DNA of 64,000 nt, from positions 124,001 to 188,000 of the forward strand of contig NZ_CADIJY010000006.1 in NCBI RefSeq assembly GCF_902859735.1, given 5' to 3'. Shown here piece after piece: positions 18,545-25,880 of the stretch. The stretch is from Achromobacter aegrifaciens (GTDB lineage Bacteria; Pseudomonadota; Gammaproteobacteria; Burkholderiales; Burkholderiaceae_B). The stretch's first letter is position 1; each line of letters starts with the position of its first letter. Below the pieces are notes generated by a model that ran no database searches, had not been told where the DNA came from, and worked only from the letters and a program-made list of their open reading frames with translations. Position numbers and translations under genes: made by a program.

Positions 18545-19073
18545 GATGGGAATCCTTAGGGGGCGATAAAAAGGGCGAAAAAACCAGGGCGCGAATGCGC
18601 GAAGGGGAAAAGGGTCCGAAACGCTGCGCCGGCAAGGGATTGCAGTGCAGCAAAACCCTGTAATCTAGCGCAAGGAGGGCTGTGCGGCAAATGGGGAAAA
18701 AAAGGGGCCGATTTCAGGGTCCGCCCGAGGGAAATCGCGTGGCAAAGAAGCCCTGTTTTGCCGCCGGGCCGCCCCAAGGCAAAACGCCCCCTCGGGGGGC
18801 AGCAAGCGAGCGCAGCGAGTGCGGCGTGGGGGCCTCGTTTCTCCGCCGGGCCGCCCCAAGGCAAAACACCCCCTCGGGGGGCAGCAAGCGAGCGCAGCGA
18901 GTGCGGCGTGGGGGCCTCGGTTCTCCGCCGGGCCGCCCCAAGGCAAAACGCGCCCCCTCTTGGGGGCAGCAAGCGGGCGCAGCGAGTGCGGCGTAGGGGT
19001 CTCTCTCGTGGATACCCTGCAACATGGCGTCATCCCGATGCGCTATTATCGGGCCATATAGCCGGAGTTTTTA
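18545..19073. other. 529-base non-coding gap dominated by tandem repeats
   Basis: This gap separates two divergently oriented genes. Bases 18545-18760 show no gene. Bases 18761-19007 are tandem repeats (separate entry). Several apparent reading frames over the repeats are three-fold internal repetitions of the same peptide and lack family likeness. A CTATTATCG stretch at 19032-19040 may be a -10 region for the plus-strand gene at 19074. Confidence 0.7.
18761..19007. repeat. three tandem copies of an 82-bp GC-rich repeat
   Basis: Units start at 18761, 18843 and 18925, each opening CCGCCGGGCCGCCCCAAGG, running through a CCCCCTCGGGGG hairpin, then AGCAAGCGAGCGCAGCGAG, and closing TGCGGCGTGGGGGCCTC. 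The first two copies differ at only one or two bases; the third carries a small insertion around the hairpin and more substitutions. Single copies of such elements are scattered through related genomes as far as I recall; here they form an array just upstream of a two-gene operon. Confidence 0.9.
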
Positions 19074-19535
19074 TTGAAGCTGCATACCGATCCTGCGACG
19101 GCCGCTCTGAATACCGTCACCGCCTATGGCGATGGCTATATCGAGGTCAACCAGGTACGTTTTTCCTCCTCGGTCGCGTTCGGCCCCGAAGGCGAAGTGA
19201 CCCACTGGCCTGTTGAGTCGCCGGCCGACATCACCCCCACCCTCTTGCGCCAGGCGGCCGGATTGTCCGAGCCCGTCCGCGACCCCATGGACTTTCTGGA
19301 CGAACCGGAAGCCAGCCCCAGCCGTCCCGCGAATGCGCCGGAAGTGCTGCTGGTGGGCACGGGCGCGCGCCAGCAGTTCCTGCGCCCCGACGTGCTGCGC
19401 CCCCTGCTGGCGGCCGGCATCGGCGTCGAGATCATGGACACGCACGCCGCCTCGCGCACCTACAACATCCTGATGGCGGAGGGCCGGCGCGTGGTCGTGG
19501 CCCTCATCCCCCCCAACGGAGAATCCCAGAAATGA
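19074..19535 (+). CDS. Mth938-like (DUF498/COG3737) protein
   Basis: A 153-residue soluble protein of the Mth938/NDUFAF3-like fold; in mitochondria the relative NDUFAF3 assists complex I assembly, but bacterial members are uncharacterised. Visible family features are GYIEVNQVRFSSSVAFGPEG, then the VLLVGTGARQQFLRPDVLRPL core, GVEIMDTHAASRTYNIL and a C-terminal RRVVVALIPP strand. Translation starts at TTG 19074 (MKLHTDPATAALNT) behind GGAG. Its stop overlaps the peroxiredoxin start by four bases (ATGA), implying coupled translation. Confidence 0.85.
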   Translation: MKLHTDPATAALNTVTAYGDGYIEVNQVRFSSSVAFGPEGEVTHWPVESPADITPTLLRQAAGLSEPVRDPMDFLDEPEASPSRPANAPEVLLVGTGARQQFLRPDVLRPLLAAGIGVEIMDTHAASRTYNILMAEGRRVVVALIPPNGESQK

Positions 19536-19996
19536 CGCCGACCATAGGCAAACCCGCCCCGCTGTTCACCGCCGAAAGCACCATAGGTCCGATCAGCCTG
19601 GAGCAATGCCAGGGCCGCGCCGTGATCCTGTATTTCTATCCCAAGGACAACACGCCTGGCTGCACCACCGAAAGCCAGGATTTCCGCGACCTGCACGCCG
19701 AATTCCTGGCGGCCAGCGCGGTGGTCATCGGCATCTCGCGCGATTCATTGAAATCGCACGAGAACTTCAAGGCCAAGTACGAGCTTCCCTTCCCTCTCAT
19801 CTCCGACGCCGACGAAACCGTCTGCAATCTGTTCGGCGTCATCAAGCAGAAGAACATGTACGGCAAGCAGGTGCGCGGCATCGAGCGCAGCACCTTCCTG
19901 ATCGATGCCTATGGCGTGCTGGTGCAGGAGTGGCGCGGGGTGAAGGTCCCGGGCCACGCCAAGGAAGTCCTGCAAGCAGCGAAGAGCATCGGTTAG
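19532..19996 (+). CDS. bcp: thiol peroxidase of the BCP/PrxQ family
   Basis: A 154-residue thioredoxin-fold peroxiredoxin reducing hydroperoxides. The peroxidatic cysteine is C44 in YPKDNTPGCTTES. The resolving cysteine that E. coli BCP has five residues later is absent (the position is Gln49). C98 in SDADETVCNLFG is a candidate resolver, as in PrxQ enzymes that use the third-helix cysteine. Partner motifs RSTFLIDAYGVL follow. ATG overlaps the upstream stop codon, so it is co-translated with the Mth938-like gene. Confidence 0.93.
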   Translation: MTPTIGKPAPLFTAESTIGPISLEQCQGRAVILYFYPKDNTPGCTTESQDFRDLHAEFLAASAVVIGISRDSLKSHENFKAKYELPFPLISDADETVCNLFGVIKQKNMYGKQVRGIERSTFLIDAYGVLVQEWRGVKVPGHAKEVLQAAKSIG

Positions 19997-20057
19997 CCGT
20001 CAGCACAGGTTTTACCCGTCAGGCGCTATAGCCGGCCCACACTGGAGAGTGACAAAT

Positions 20058-21758
20058 ATGCCGCTTCCGAAGTTGCCCACCCGTCCCGCAGCCATCCTGA
20101 CCTTCCCCTCGGGCGAATCCGCCCGGGCGCAGGCCCGCAGCACCAAGACCGCCGCTGCGCGGTCCAGTACCCAGGCAGTCCTCGCCGAGGACAACGAAGA
20201 CGAGCTCCTCGTCCAGCCCGAACTTGAAGGCCTGGCCGCACCGGCCCGCAAGGCGCAGATCCCCGCGCCCGCCCGCCAGGTGCCGCCGCCGGCGCCAGCC
20301 GCTCCCGCTGCGCGCGCCGAAACGCGCCGCGCCAAGCCGGCGCCAGCCAAGCGCACCAAAGCCCGCGCCCAGAACGAACCGCGCAAGCTGTTCGTGCTGG
20401 ACACCAACGTGCTGCTGCACGATCCCAGTTCCCTGTTCCGCTTCGAAGAGCACGACATCTTCCTGCCGATGATGACGCTCGAAGAGCTGGACCATCAGAA
20501 GAAGGGCATGTCGGAAGTGGCGCGCAACGCGCGCCAGGTCAGCCGTTCGCTGGACGCGCTGGTGCAGGACGCGACCCAGCTGGACGAAGGCCTGGAGCTG
20601 ACCAAGCTGGGCAACAAGGACGCCACCGGCCGCCTGATGTTCCAGACGACCGCGATCCACAGCACGCTGCCGTCCGACCTGCCCATGGGCAAGGCCGACA
20701 ACCAGATCCTGGGCGTCGTGCGCGCCCTGCAGGAAAAGTACCCGCAGCGCGAAGTCGTGCTGGTGTCCAAGGACATCAACATGCGCCTGAAGGCGCGCGC
20801 GCTGGGCATGGCCGCTGAAGACTACTTCAACGACCATGTCATGGAGGACTCGGACCTGATGTACTCGGGCGTGATGCAGCTGCCCGAGGACTTCTGGAAC
20901 AAGCACGGCAAGGACGTGGAATCCTGGCAACAGGGCGGCACCACCTTCTACCGCATCCATGGCCCGCTGTGCTCGCAGTTCGTGGTCAACCAGTTCGTCT
21001 ACTTCGAAGGCCAGATGCCGCTGTACGCGCAGGTGCGCGAGGTCAGCGGCAAGATGGCGGTGCTGGCCACGCTGCGCGACTACACCCACGGCAAGAACAA
21101 CGTCTGGGGCATCACCGCGCGCAACCGCGAGCAGAACTTCGCCATGAACCTGCTGATGAATCCGGAGTGCGACTTCGTGTCGCTGCTGGGTCAGGCGGGC
21201 ACGGGCAAGACGCTGCTGGCGCTGGCCGCGGGCATCACCCAGGTGCTGGAAACCAAGCGCTACACCGAAATCATCATGACCCGCGTCACGGTGCCGGTCG
21301 GGGAAGACATCGGTTTCCTGCCGGGTACGGAAGAAGAGAAGATGCTGCCCTGGATGGGCGCCCTGGAAGACAACCTGGACGTCCTGAACATGGGTGAAGG
21401 CGAAGGCAACGGGGACTGGGGGCGCGCCGCCACCATGGATCTGATCCGTTCGCGCATCAAGGTCAAGTCCCTGAACTTCATGCGCGGCCGCACCTTCCTG
21501 AACAAGTACCTGATCATCGACGAGGCGCAGAACCTGACGCCCAAGCAGATGAAGACGCTGGTCACGCGCGCGGGCCCGGGCACCAAGGTGATTTGCCTGG
21601 GCAACATTGCCCAGATCGATACGCCCTACCTGACCGAAGGCAGTTCCGGCCTGACCTTCGTGGTCGACCGCTTCAAGGGCTGGCCGCATTCGGGGCACGT
21701 CACCCTGCAGCGCGGCGAGCGTTCGCGCCTGGCCGACTATGCTGGAGATGTGCTGTAG
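20058..21758 (+). CDS. PIN-PhoH2-type ATPase/ribonuclease
   Basis: A 566-residue fusion. Residues 1-105 are Ala/Pro/Arg-rich and probably disordered. A PIN nuclease domain follows (KLFVLDTNVLLHDP near residue 107; SKDINMRLKARALGM). The C-terminal PhoH ATPase carries Walker A GQAGTGKT near residue 378 and Walker B YLIIDEAQNLTPKQ. PhoH2 proteins of this build have RNA helicase and ribonuclease activities in other bacteria, which suggests a role in RNA turnover. I took ATG 20058 because GGAGAG lies eight bases upstream; an in-frame GTG at 20049 overlaps that site. A strong terminator follows. Confidence 0.92.
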   Translation: MPLPKLPTRPAAILTFPSGESARAQARSTKTAAARSSTQAVLAEDNEDELLVQPELEGLAAPARKAQIPAPARQVPPPAPAAPAARAETRRAKPAPAKRTKARAQNEPRKLFVLDTNVLLHDPSSLFRFEEHDIFLPMMTLEELDHQKKGMSEVARNARQVSRSLDALVQDATQLDEGLELTKLGNKDATGRLMFQTTAIHSTLPSDLPMGKADNQILGVVRALQEKYPQREVVLVSKDINMRLKARALGMAAEDYFNDHVMEDSDLMYSGVMQLPEDFWNKHGKDVESWQQGGTTFYRIHGPLCSQFVVNQFVYFEGQMPLYAQVREVSGKMAVLATLRDYTHGKNNVWGITARNREQNFAMNLLMNPECDFVSLLGQAGTGKTLLALAAGITQVLETKRYTEIIMTRVTVPVGEDIGFLPGTEEEKMLPWMGALEDNLDVLNMGEGEGNGDWGRAATMDLIRSRIKVKSLNFMRGRTFLNKYLIIDEAQNLTPKQMKTLVTRAGPGTKVICLGNIAQIDTPYLTEGSSGLTFVVDRFKGWPHSGHVTLQRGERSRLADYAGDVL

Positions 21759-21817
21759 GCCTCGCCCCCATGGGCCTCCTGCCGCAGGCGACCAGCGCAG
21801 GCTTGGCCCAAGGAATG

Positions 21818-21850
21818 AACGCCCGATGAATCTCATCGGGCGTTTTTTTT
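21818..21850 (+). terminator. intrinsic terminator after the PhoH gene
   Basis: Inverted repeat AACGCCCGATGA/TCATCGGGCGTT (12-bp arms) followed by T8, 60 bases past the stop codon. Confidence 0.93.
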
Positions 21851-21904
21851 GGCAGTCCCCATATAGGTAAAGATGGCCATGGGGCGGAAAGGAAGAATGC
21901 CCCC

Positions 21905-23326
21905 TTACATGAACATGTTGAACCCCACCAGAAAATTCAAGGCATTGTTGTCCACGGGCACGAATGACGGGGATCGGATGTAGCTGAGTCCCGTGCTCAG
22001 ATAGACGCCGGGATAGAGGCGCGCCATGTAGGACACCATGGCCGCACTGCTCGAGTTGGCCGTGTCCACGCCCCGCTTGCCGAACGCGTCCTTCGCGGTA
22101 TCGCTGAAATCCGACCAGGTGACCGTGGCGGATAGCATGTCATAGGGTCGCGATGGAAACGTCCCTATCGTATATAGCCTGGCCTCCACGAACTTGGTGT
22201 ACAGATTCTGATCCGCGGGAGCAAGGTGCAAGGAAAGGCCGGCGTACCATCCCTGCGCAGACGAGGAGTTGGGCGTCAGCCGCGAAATCTGCTGGTCTCC
22301 CGCGGCATAGAGCGCGTAGTTGTTCGAGCTGCGCTGGCGGGAATCGAACCTGGCGTAGTCGGACGTATTGAAAATCCCCCCGATCCGAAACCATCTCGAA
22401 GGGTTGTCGGGACTTGCTTGCTGCTTCACTCCGGTTTCGTTGATCGCCAACCACCCGCTTCCCGGCGTTTTCCACTTCAGCCCATGCTGATGTTCCGACT
22501 CTTCGGCCTCTGCTCCATAGGGGCTTATGCTGCGCTGAATTCCGGTCTTGTTGTAGAAGCCGCCAGAGCCGTTGTAGGTCACGTTTACGCCCGGGGTGGC
22601 GAAAGGCAGGCGTGACAGGCCGACCTGAAAGGGAATGATGGCATTCATCCCTTGCGCGCCGACCGCCAACGAACCGCCAACGTACAAGCCCACGAACTCC
22701 AGGGCATTGCTGAGATAGCCTGCCTTCAACTCCCACTGACGGTTGTTGAATGTGGTGAAGTACGCCAGCCGGCTCAGCGCAATGTCCGCCGAAGGCCCCT
22801 TCGGCGCCCAGCTCGCGTGCCCCGTCATGGCGCTGAAAATCAATTGGCTTTGATCGTTTCCGTGCTGACCCAGGTCATAAGTCAGGACAAGCTGCTGTGT
22901 CTCCGCGACGGTGGGAACCTGGCCGTTGTACGACTGCTTGCGATGCGTCCTCGGGTTTCCGCCTTTGAGGTCGTAAGCCGCGGAGTTCAAGCTGACTATC
23001 TGAAAACCTATCCCGTGCCGCGCCAGGTCGGAACGAAATCCGCCGGCATCCCGCAGCACTGTGTCTCGAATCGACGGAATCCGGACCAGCGCGCCCTGCT
23101 CCATCAGGCGCTCAAGAGACGCAAAATCAGACGCAGGCGGCGGCGCGGATTCCGCGACCGAGGCCTCGGATGAGGGCCGTAGCTGAGCGACGGTTCCGCG
23201 CTCGAGCCCCGTTCGGGATTCAGAGGCATTGCAGTCCCATGCAATCGCCCCCATGGCGGTAAAGATCGACACGATCGAGTGCGCCGGCACTTTGACCTGG
23301 CGCGAATTGATGATCTGGTTTGGCAC
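21905..23326 (-). CDS. OprB-like outer-membrane porin
   Basis: A 473-residue predicted outer-membrane beta-barrel. After a weak signal-like N-terminus, residues 65-110 hold a periplasmic-type helix segment. The rest alternates aromatic strands and turns: AYFTTFNNRQWELKAGYLSN, YNGSGGFYNKTGIQRS, GWYAGLSLHLAP, and a last strand ending NFLVGFNMFM with terminal aromatic/hydrophobic residues. The late segment MVSYMARLYPGVYLSTGLSYIRSP resembles the OprB carbohydrate-selective porins. Substrate is unknown. The gene is less GC-rich than its surroundings and faces away from a TetR gene, suggesting an inducible, laterally acquired pair (inference). Confidence 0.7.
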   Translation of the reverse strand: MPNQIINSRQVKVPAHSIVSIFTAMGAIAWDCNASESRTGLERGTVAQLRPSSEASVAESAPPPASDFASLERLMEQGALVRIPSIRDTVLRDAGGFRSDLARHGIGFQIVSLNSAAYDLKGGNPRTHRKQSYNGQVPTVAETQQLVLTYDLGQHGNDQSQLIFSAMTGHASWAPKGPSADIALSRLAYFTTFNNRQWELKAGYLSNALEFVGLYVGGSLAVGAQGMNAIIPFQVGLSRLPFATPGVNVTYNGSGGFYNKTGIQRSISPYGAEAEESEHQHGLKWKTPGSGWLAINETGVKQQASPDNPSRWFRIGGIFNTSDYARFDSRQRSSNNYALYAAGDQQISRLTPNSSSAQGWYAGLSLHLAPADQNLYTKFVEARLYTIGTFPSRPYDMLSATVTWSDFSDTAKDAFGKRGVDTANSSSAAMVSYMARLYPGVYLSTGLSYIRSPSFVPVDNNALNFLVGFNMFM

Positions 23327-23796
23327 GCGGCCTCCTTCAATCCCGGATTTCTCGCTTGTTCTCTGAAAAATCTGGATTGTTTAGACATAACAATCGGGCA
23401 TGTACGCATAGGTCATGGTCGATGCAAGAATTCAAGGAGGGGAGGCATCCCGATAGCGCGTCCGCAGCCGTCTCGATAGCCCGGCCCGGATGCTCCAGGC
23501 TTGGGGCCAATTGAGATATTTCATGCCGACCGGTGTCGAAAGTTGATCACTGGGCGAACCACCTCCATTCCGTGCAGCCTGCTGCTGGTCACGACGTTGT
23601 TGGCGGCGATCCATGCACCCTCTGATCAGCATCCCGCCTCTTCAACGCCATATTCCCGGTCGGGAATATGGCGTTGAAGTTAGTGTTACGATCAACTGAG
23701 GTCAAGCAGGGTTTTCCGCAGGATGTGCCATGCTTTCCGCGCTCAAGCAGACTTGAGGCGGCCTGCTTGTTGACCAAACATCACGCCGAAAAGACG
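23327..23796. other. 470-base divergent intergenic region of porin and TetR gene
   Basis: The region between the two divergent genes has no convincing gene. A frame at 23320-23514 encodes a 64-residue peptide with no family features and weak codon pattern. The main structure is the 40-bp palindrome at 23640-23679. Promoters for both genes must lie here, but none stands out clearly. Confidence 0.6.
23640..23679. promoter_or_regulatory. perfect 40-bp palindrome, putative TetR operator
   Basis: Two 19-bp arms that are exact reverse complements are separated by only GT: left arm 23640-23658 (CTTCAACGCCATATTCCCG), right arm 23661-23679. No T tract follows on either strand, so it is not a typical terminator. 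It lies 118 bases before the TetR start and about 310 bases before the porin start. An alternative TetR start at 23668 lies within it. A TetR dimer pair could bind a site of this size. Confidence 0.65.
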
Positions 23797-24471
23797 ATGA
23801 AAAAAGACGTTTTAGGGGAAGTTGAGCGCGGAAGAGGAGAACGAGCCGGCCTTGATCTGGACCGGATCTTGCGGGTGGCAAGGCGCATCGGTCACGACAA
23901 ATTGTCGATGCAGGCACTGGCGGATGCGCTCAATGTGGACCGGAAGGCGCTCAACTATCACGTGAAAGATCGCCAGACGCTGCTGGCGCTTGTCGCGAAG
24001 GACACGCTGACGGCCAGCTTCAGCAGCGCCGACATCGCTCACGCGGCCACATGGCAAGACGCATGCAGGACCTACGCGACCCACCTGGTCGACGCCGCCG
24101 TCGCCATGGGGGGCTTGGCGGAACATCTTCGCTTTGACGATTCCGAGCTGATGAGCTGGAACCTGCTGCCGACCGAGGAATTGCTCGAACAGCTGAATCG
24201 GGCGGGCTTCAGCGAAGCGGCCGCGGTGCGCCTGGCCGTGCTGCTGGCCGCCCTCTGCGTTGGCCATGTGAAGGATATCTGGCAGGCCAGGTCAGCGGTC
24301 GATCGCACCAGACCTCGCCAGCTTCAGAAATGGCTGGATTCGGTCGATGGAAAGTCCTATTCACGGCTACGCCAGGCCGTCGCATTGGGAATCGACACCT
24401 ACGGGCCCGAGCAACTCGATTTCTCACTCAGGATTTTCATAGCGGGCGCAGAAGCACACCTTGCTTCCTAG
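23797..24471 (+). CDS. TetR family transcriptional regulator
   Basis: A 224-residue one-component repressor-type regulator. N-terminal helix-turn-helix: LDLDRILRVARRIGHDKLSM followed by QALADALNVDRKALNYHVKD at about residues 37-65, typical TetR. The C-terminal helical ligand-binding domain has no recognisable ligand signature. I prefer the start at 23797 (MKKDVLGEVERG) because the helix-turn-helix then sits near the N-terminus; an earlier in-frame ATG at 23668 lies inside the palindrome and would add 43 uncharacteristic residues. Divergent placement suggests it controls the OprB-like porin and itself. Confidence 0.85.
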   Translation: MKKDVLGEVERGRGERAGLDLDRILRVARRIGHDKLSMQALADALNVDRKALNYHVKDRQTLLALVAKDTLTASFSSADIAHAATWQDACRTYATHLVDAAVAMGGLAEHLRFDDSELMSWNLLPTEELLEQLNRAGFSEAAAVRLAVLLAALCVGHVKDIWQARSAVDRTRPRQLQKWLDSVDGKSYSRLRQAVALGIDTYGPEQLDFSLRIFIAGAEAHLAS

Positions 24472-24541
24472 CGTCTGAACGTACAAAGGCCTGAGCGGGG
24501 CGTGACTCCCAACTCAGGCCCTCTCAAAACCGCCCCGGCAA

Positions 24542-24673
24542 TTACTTGTCGGCGGCGTTGGTAATGGCGTTGCCTGCCTTCGACATGTCCTTGCCCATGC
24601 CCGCGACGGTGTTGCAACCGGCGAGAACGAAGCCGAACACGACGAAGGCGGTCAGCACGATCTTGCTGCGCAT
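24542..24673 (-). CDS. entericidin-like small lipoprotein
   Basis: A 43-residue gene. The signal peptide MRSKIVLTAFVVFGFVLAG ends at a lipobox with Cys20, followed by NTVAGMGKDMSKAGNAITNA, the hallmark of entericidin A/B (bacteriolytic toxin/antidote lipoproteins of E. coli, sigma-S controlled there). AGGAG lies seven bases before the ATG. Only one such gene is present, so an EcnA/EcnB pair is not evident, and its role here is unknown. An inverted repeat GGCCTGAG/CTCAGGCC lies just beyond the stop (about 24488-24521). Confidence 0.88.
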   Translation of the reverse strand: MRSKIVLTAFVVFGFVLAGCNTVAGMGKDMSKAGNAITNAADK

Positions 24674-24715
24674 GCTGGCGCTCCTGAAGTGGTGAAAACG
24701 GATCCGGGGCGTACT

Positions 24716-25411
24716 TTAAACGATCTGGACGCGCAGTTCACCCAGGCCTTCGACGCCGCCGGTGATCACGTCGCCTTGCAGCACGGCGCCCACGCCTTCG
24801 GGCGTGCCGGTGAAGATGAGGTCGCCGGGTTGCAGTTCGAACAGGCCGGACAGGTAGGAAATGCTCTCAGGAATGTTCCACAGCATCTGCGAAATGTCGC
24901 TGGACTGCTTGCGCTGGCCATTCACGTCCAGCCAGATGGCGCCCTTTTCCAGGGTGCCGACGACGCTGCGCGGATGGATCGGACCCAGCGGCGCGGACAG
25001 GTCGAAGGCCTTGCCGATTTCCCAGGGGCGGCCCTGCTTCTTCATTTCGCCTTGCAGGTCGCGGCGGGTCATGTCCAGGCCCAGCGCATAGCCCCACACA
25101 CACTCATTGGCCTGTTCGACCGGGATGTCGCGGCCGCCCTTGCCCAGCACCACGACCAATTCCATTTCGTAGTGCAGGTTGGAGGTCTTGGGCGGATACG
25201 GCATCTTGCCGGTTTCGCCGTCGGCCACGCTCAGCACGGCGTCGGCCGGCTTGCAGAAGAAGAACGGATCCTCGCGGCCCGTGAAGCCCATTTCCTTGGC
25301 GTGTTCGGCATAATTGCGGCCGACGCAATAGACGCGACGCACCGGAAACAGCGCGGCGCTGCCGGCAACGGGAACCGCGACGGGCGGCTGAGGGGGCAAT
25401 ACGTAGTCCAT
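24716..25411 (-). CDS. fumarylacetoacetate hydrolase (FAH) family protein, fumarylpyruvate-hydrolase-like
   Basis: A 231-residue single-domain FAH-fold hydrolase. VYCVGRNYAEHAKEMG opens the domain; metal ligands are expected from EMELVVVLGK (Glu-x-Glu) and the downstream Asp in YALGLDMTRRDLQ; GDLIFTGTPEGVG closes it. The pattern resembles NagK-type fumarylpyruvate hydrolases of gentisate degradation and FAHD1-type oxaloacetate decarboxylases; no gentisate dioxygenase is nearby, so the substrate is open. The start at 25411 (MDYVLPPQPPVAV) is preferred to an ATG at 25453. It runs in the same direction as the Dabb-Liv operon upstream but 166 bases further on. Confidence 0.85.
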   Translation of the reverse strand: MDYVLPPQPPVAVPVAGSAALFPVRRVYCVGRNYAEHAKEMGFTGREDPFFFCKPADAVLSVADGETGKMPYPPKTSNLHYEMELVVVLGKGGRDIPVEQANECVWGYALGLDMTRRDLQGEMKKQGRPWEIGKAFDLSAPLGPIHPRSVVGTLEKGAIWLDVNGQRKQSSDISQMLWNIPESISYLSGLFELQPGDLIFTGTPEGVGAVLQGDVITGGVEGLGELRVQIV

Positions 25412-25577
25412 GTTCACTCGACCTATGAAGAATACGTGGCCGGAATCCGGCAATAGAAAACAGCCAGCCCCGCGAGGCGCCCGCTACCGCGGGCGGCCTG
25501 CCCTGCAGGCGGCCAGACGATGAAAAGTCATCCGCGAGTTTATCCCTTTCCGGGAGCCCGGGCGCGGTTCGGGCCAT

Positions 25578-25880
25578 TCAGCTGAACGTAGGAATTTCCC
25601 CGTCATACACCACCAGGCGCTCGATGAAGCCGGCCATGTAGGCCTTCATCTCCTGGTGCGCGGGCGAGACCTGGTAGCGGTCATGCGCGGGGCTGTCCGC
25701 AAAGGCCGCCACCACGGCGTGGGTCAGGCCGTCCGAGCGGCTGGCTTCGTTGGGCCGGAAGGCGTAGCCCGCCACGCCTTCGCATTCGGCCAGGATGCGT
25801 TGGCAATAGCCCTGGACGCGGTCATGGAAGCGCGCGTCGGCGGCCTCGGACAGCTGCAGCATTACGACATGCAAGTACAT
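25578..25880 (-). CDS. Dabb (stress-responsive A/B barrel) domain protein
   Basis: A 100-residue protein with the dimeric alpha-beta barrel pattern: MYLHVVMLQLSE strand, helix with DARFHDRVQGYCQRILAE, GVAGYAFRPNEA, HAVVAAFADSPAHDRYQVSP (typical Dabb ‘SPaHd’ motif) and HQEMKAYMAGFIERLVVYD. Family members act as small-molecule isomerases/cyclases or have unknown roles. Its ATG overlaps the permease stop by one base (TGATG), so it belongs to the transporter operon and is probably a catabolic accessory. The longer in-frame region upstream belongs to the antisense-like extension of the permease gene. Confidence 0.85.
   Translation of the reverse strand: MYLHVVMLQLSEAADARFHDRVQGYCQRILAECEGVAGYAFRPNEASRSDGLTHAVVAAFADSPAHDRYQVSPAHQEMKAYMAGFIERLVVYDGEIPTFS

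Noticed and set aside
18761-19007. CRISPR array
   Set aside because: Units are contiguous 82-bp direct repeats with no unique spacers and no cas genes nearby.
18556-19033. Several overlapping frames with internal three-fold peptide repeats
   Set aside because: They only mirror the 82-bp tandem DNA repeats in all frames; length not a multiple of three, so peptides change frame between copies. No start or family support.
23320-23514. A 64-codon frame upstream of the OprB-like porin gene
   Set aside because: Overlaps the porin start region, no ribosome site, no family features, codon pattern random.
24480-24530. Inverted repeat GGCCTGAG/CTCAGGCC between the TetR and entericidin genes as a definite terminator
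   Set aside because: The hairpin lacks a T tract on either strand; mentioned only with the entericidin gene.
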